A stretch of DNA of 13,561 nt from Bacillaceae bacterium UBA7792 (GTDB lineage Bacteria > Bacillota > Bacilli > Bacillales > Cytobacillaceae), in NCBI GenBank assembly GCA_002480735.1, contig DLCS01000248.1, positions 1-13,561 on the forward strand, read 5' to 3'. The notes under the pieces are model-generated. The model was not told the DNA's origin. It ran no database searches and saw only the letters and a list, made by a program, of their open reading frames with translations. Each line of letters opens with the position of its first letter. The first letter of the stretch is position 1. Of the stretch, positions 12,243 through 13,561 are shown piece after piece. Position numbers and translations under genes: made by a program.

Positions 12243-13561
12243 TCAAGTTTTTTTTAGAAACTCGAGGACAGCATCAAATTCCTGCTCTTTTTTCGCTTGA
12301 AAATAGGTCCGAAAGGGGTCGCCCTTTGTTCTAATTCTCTTGATCATCATCGGGAGCTGAAAGTCCTCGATCCTCAAATTTTCATTCACTTCTTCCCAAT
12401 AAAGTGGGCAAGCGACGGTTGCCTTCGGATTCCCTCTTGTTGAATAAGGAGCGATAATCGTTTTCCCTTCGGCATGCTGTAGATAATCAACATAAAGGCG
12501 ATTTTCGCGTTTTTTCTTTATTCTCTCAATGGTAAAAAAGTCTGGCTCCTTGGCAACAAGATAATCGGCAATAAAAGAAGTGAAGAGTCTAGTATCATCA
12601 TAGCTATAGCGGTCTTCCGGCAATGGAATGTAAATTTGAAGGCCCTTATTGCCCGATGTTTTAACGAAGCTTATCAGCTGCAAATGGTCAAGGACTTCTT
12701 TGATTAGAAGAGCAGCCTTAATAGCTAATTGAAAATGTTTCTTTGAGGGTGGATCTAAATCAAAAACAATTTCACTAGGTCCCTTGCTAAATATTGTTTG
12801 AAAGGGAATATGATATTCAAAGGAAATTTGATTCCCCAGCCAAAGCAATGTTTTTAGATTGTTGCAAACGATGTAGTTAATGCCGTCTTCCATTTTTGTT
12901 GCAACGAAATCAGGTGCATAATCCGGACAGTTTTTCTGGTAAAAGGCCTCGCCAAAAATGCCATGGGGGTAGCGAATCACCGTTAGTAATCGGTTTTCAA
13001 GAAAGGGGAGGAGATGCGGTGATATTTCTCGTAAATAATGGAGAAAATCTATCTTTTGAATGGGAGGCTTTTCCCATAATGGCTTATCCGGATGAGTGAT
13101 TTCTATCTCACTTGGCATATTTTTACTCCGTTGGATAAATTTTTCATATGTGCAATCAAGTGGCGACAGATCAAAGCGGAAGTGATCAAAATGGGGCTCT
13201 CGCATTTGTTCGTCGACTAACTCCAAATATTTAATCTCGACGCAAATGGCTGGATTCACATAAATAAATTGTGTGTCTTCCCTTGATTTGTTTTCCTTTA
13301 TCGTTTGATAAAGTGCTTGTTTTTCTTCAGGTTGAATCCCAAAGAGAAATTGTCCAATGGGAATCACTTCGTCACCATCAAGTACCCCCACATAGAAATA
13401 TCCATTCGATTTTTCATAGGCTGTGATAAAGCAAGAAACAAATTTCCAGTTCTTAAATTTAAGCCAGGAGGTTGTACGTATCCCTTCTTCCCACTGGCTG
13501 TGAACCCGCTTTGCAACGATTCCTTCCCCATCAAAGAGAGTGACATTCTCCCAGGTCTGTT
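12243..13561 (-). CDS. ligD: NHEJ DNA ligase D, 3' part (ligase end plus polymerase domain)
   Basis: C-terminal part (438 codons visible) of Bacillus-type LigD, which joins double-strand breaks together with Ku. The frame is open at the right edge, and a GTG at 13391 is only an internal codon. The first visible residues are the end of the ATP-dependent ligase domain: GEGIVAKR (motif IV region) and WLKFKNW (motif V), followed by its OB-fold. From about nt 13055 leftward comes the primase/polymerase domain. Its two metal-binding Asp residues are in VFDLDPP (codons 12761-12753), KTSGNKGLQ follows near 12660, and ENRLYVDYLQ holds the third Asp. The order ligase-polymerase matches B. subtilis LigD (YkoU), with no nuclease domain in the visible part. 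A ku gene is expected nearby, outside the window. It converges with dapF across 33 bp, with no clear terminator hairpin. Confidence 0.92.
   Translation of the reverse strand, partial: QTWENVTLFDGEGIVAKRVHSQWEEGIRTTSWLKFKNWKFVSCFITAYEKSNGYFYVGVLDGDEVIPIGQFLFGIQPEEKQALYQTIKENKSREDTQFIYVNPAICVEIKYLELVDEQMREPHFDHFRFDLSPLDCTYEKFIQRSKNMPSEIEITHPDKPLWEKPPIQKIDFLHYLREISPHLLPFLENRLLTVIRYPHGIFGEAFYQKNCPDYAPDFVATKMEDGINYIVCNNLKTLLWLGNQISFEYHIPFQTIFSKGPSEIVFDLDPPSKKHFQLAIKAALLIKEVLDHLQLISFVKTSGNKGLQIYIPLPEDRYSYDDTRLFTSFIADYLVAKEPDFFTIERIKKKRENRLYVDYLQHAEGKTIIAPYSTRGNPKATVACPLYWEEVNENLRIEDFQLPMMIKRIRTKGDPFRTYFQAKKEQEFDAVLEFLKKT

Noticed and set aside
12210..12255. Possible terminator between dapF and ligD around the run of eight T
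   Set aside because: No convincing hairpin precedes the T-run on either strand.
13364..13546. A 60-codon minus-strand frame at the right edge
   Set aside because: It lies inside the ligD reading frame in another phase. The ligD frame shows conserved ligase motifs there.

Overview
The window looks like chromosomal DNA of an endospore-forming member of the Bacillaceae (Firmicutes). It has moderate-to-low GC, strong AGGAGG-type ribosome binding sites, several TTG starts, and family content typical of Bacillus: a YxlEFG transporter, PdeH/YuxH, a DUF2639/YflJ-type protein, a GerT-like Hsp20 and LigD. It also carries sites matching Bacillus regulators: sigma-K, two ECF sigma-type promoters, a CcpA cre site and a Spo0A box. 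The first 14 bases match the end of an Illumina adapter, so position 1 is a contig end and not genomic sequence.

Left part (15-3044). A histidine kinase with its 5' end missing is followed by a small His-rich YtkA/FixH-like lipoprotein. The gap between them holds five TCAC/TCAT repeats spaced 11, 11, 11 and 10 bp, which looks like a response-regulator binding array. A terminator at 1542-1577 separates this pair from a convergent GerT-like spore protein with a near-textbook sigma-K promoter. Divergent from it is an SDR-fold oxidoreductase whose catalytic Tyr is Phe.

Middle part (3045-5307). There are two very small genes: a DUF2639/YflJ-type gene, and a 51-aa orphan whose promoter is overlapped by a perfect cre site. 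On the minus strand lie a GNAT acetyltransferase and the undecaprenyl-diphosphatase gene uppP. Between those two is an unexplained tRNA-like fragment joined to a long inverted repeat.

ECF-controlled membrane cassette (5414-7878). A DUF4870-like membrane protein sits behind a sigma-W-type promoter (TGAAAC-N16-CGTA). It is followed by yxlE-yxlF-yxlG homologues behind a sigma-Y-type promoter (TGAACG-N15-CGTC). In B. subtilis the yxl genes lie in the sigY operon, but here sigY, yxlC and yxlD are not adjacent. Together with uppP this makes the middle of the window rich in envelope functions.

Right part (7953-13561). A small membrane protein, a membrane-anchored protein of unknown function (possibly tubby/LURP-like) and a TlpA/ResA-type thioredoxin may form one operon ending at a strong terminator (9614-9647). 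Next come pdeH/yuxH (c-di-GMP phosphodiesterase) with a Spo0A box upstream, a divergent, long diaminopimelate epimerase, and the convergent 3' part of ligD (NHEJ ligase/polymerase), which runs off the right edge.
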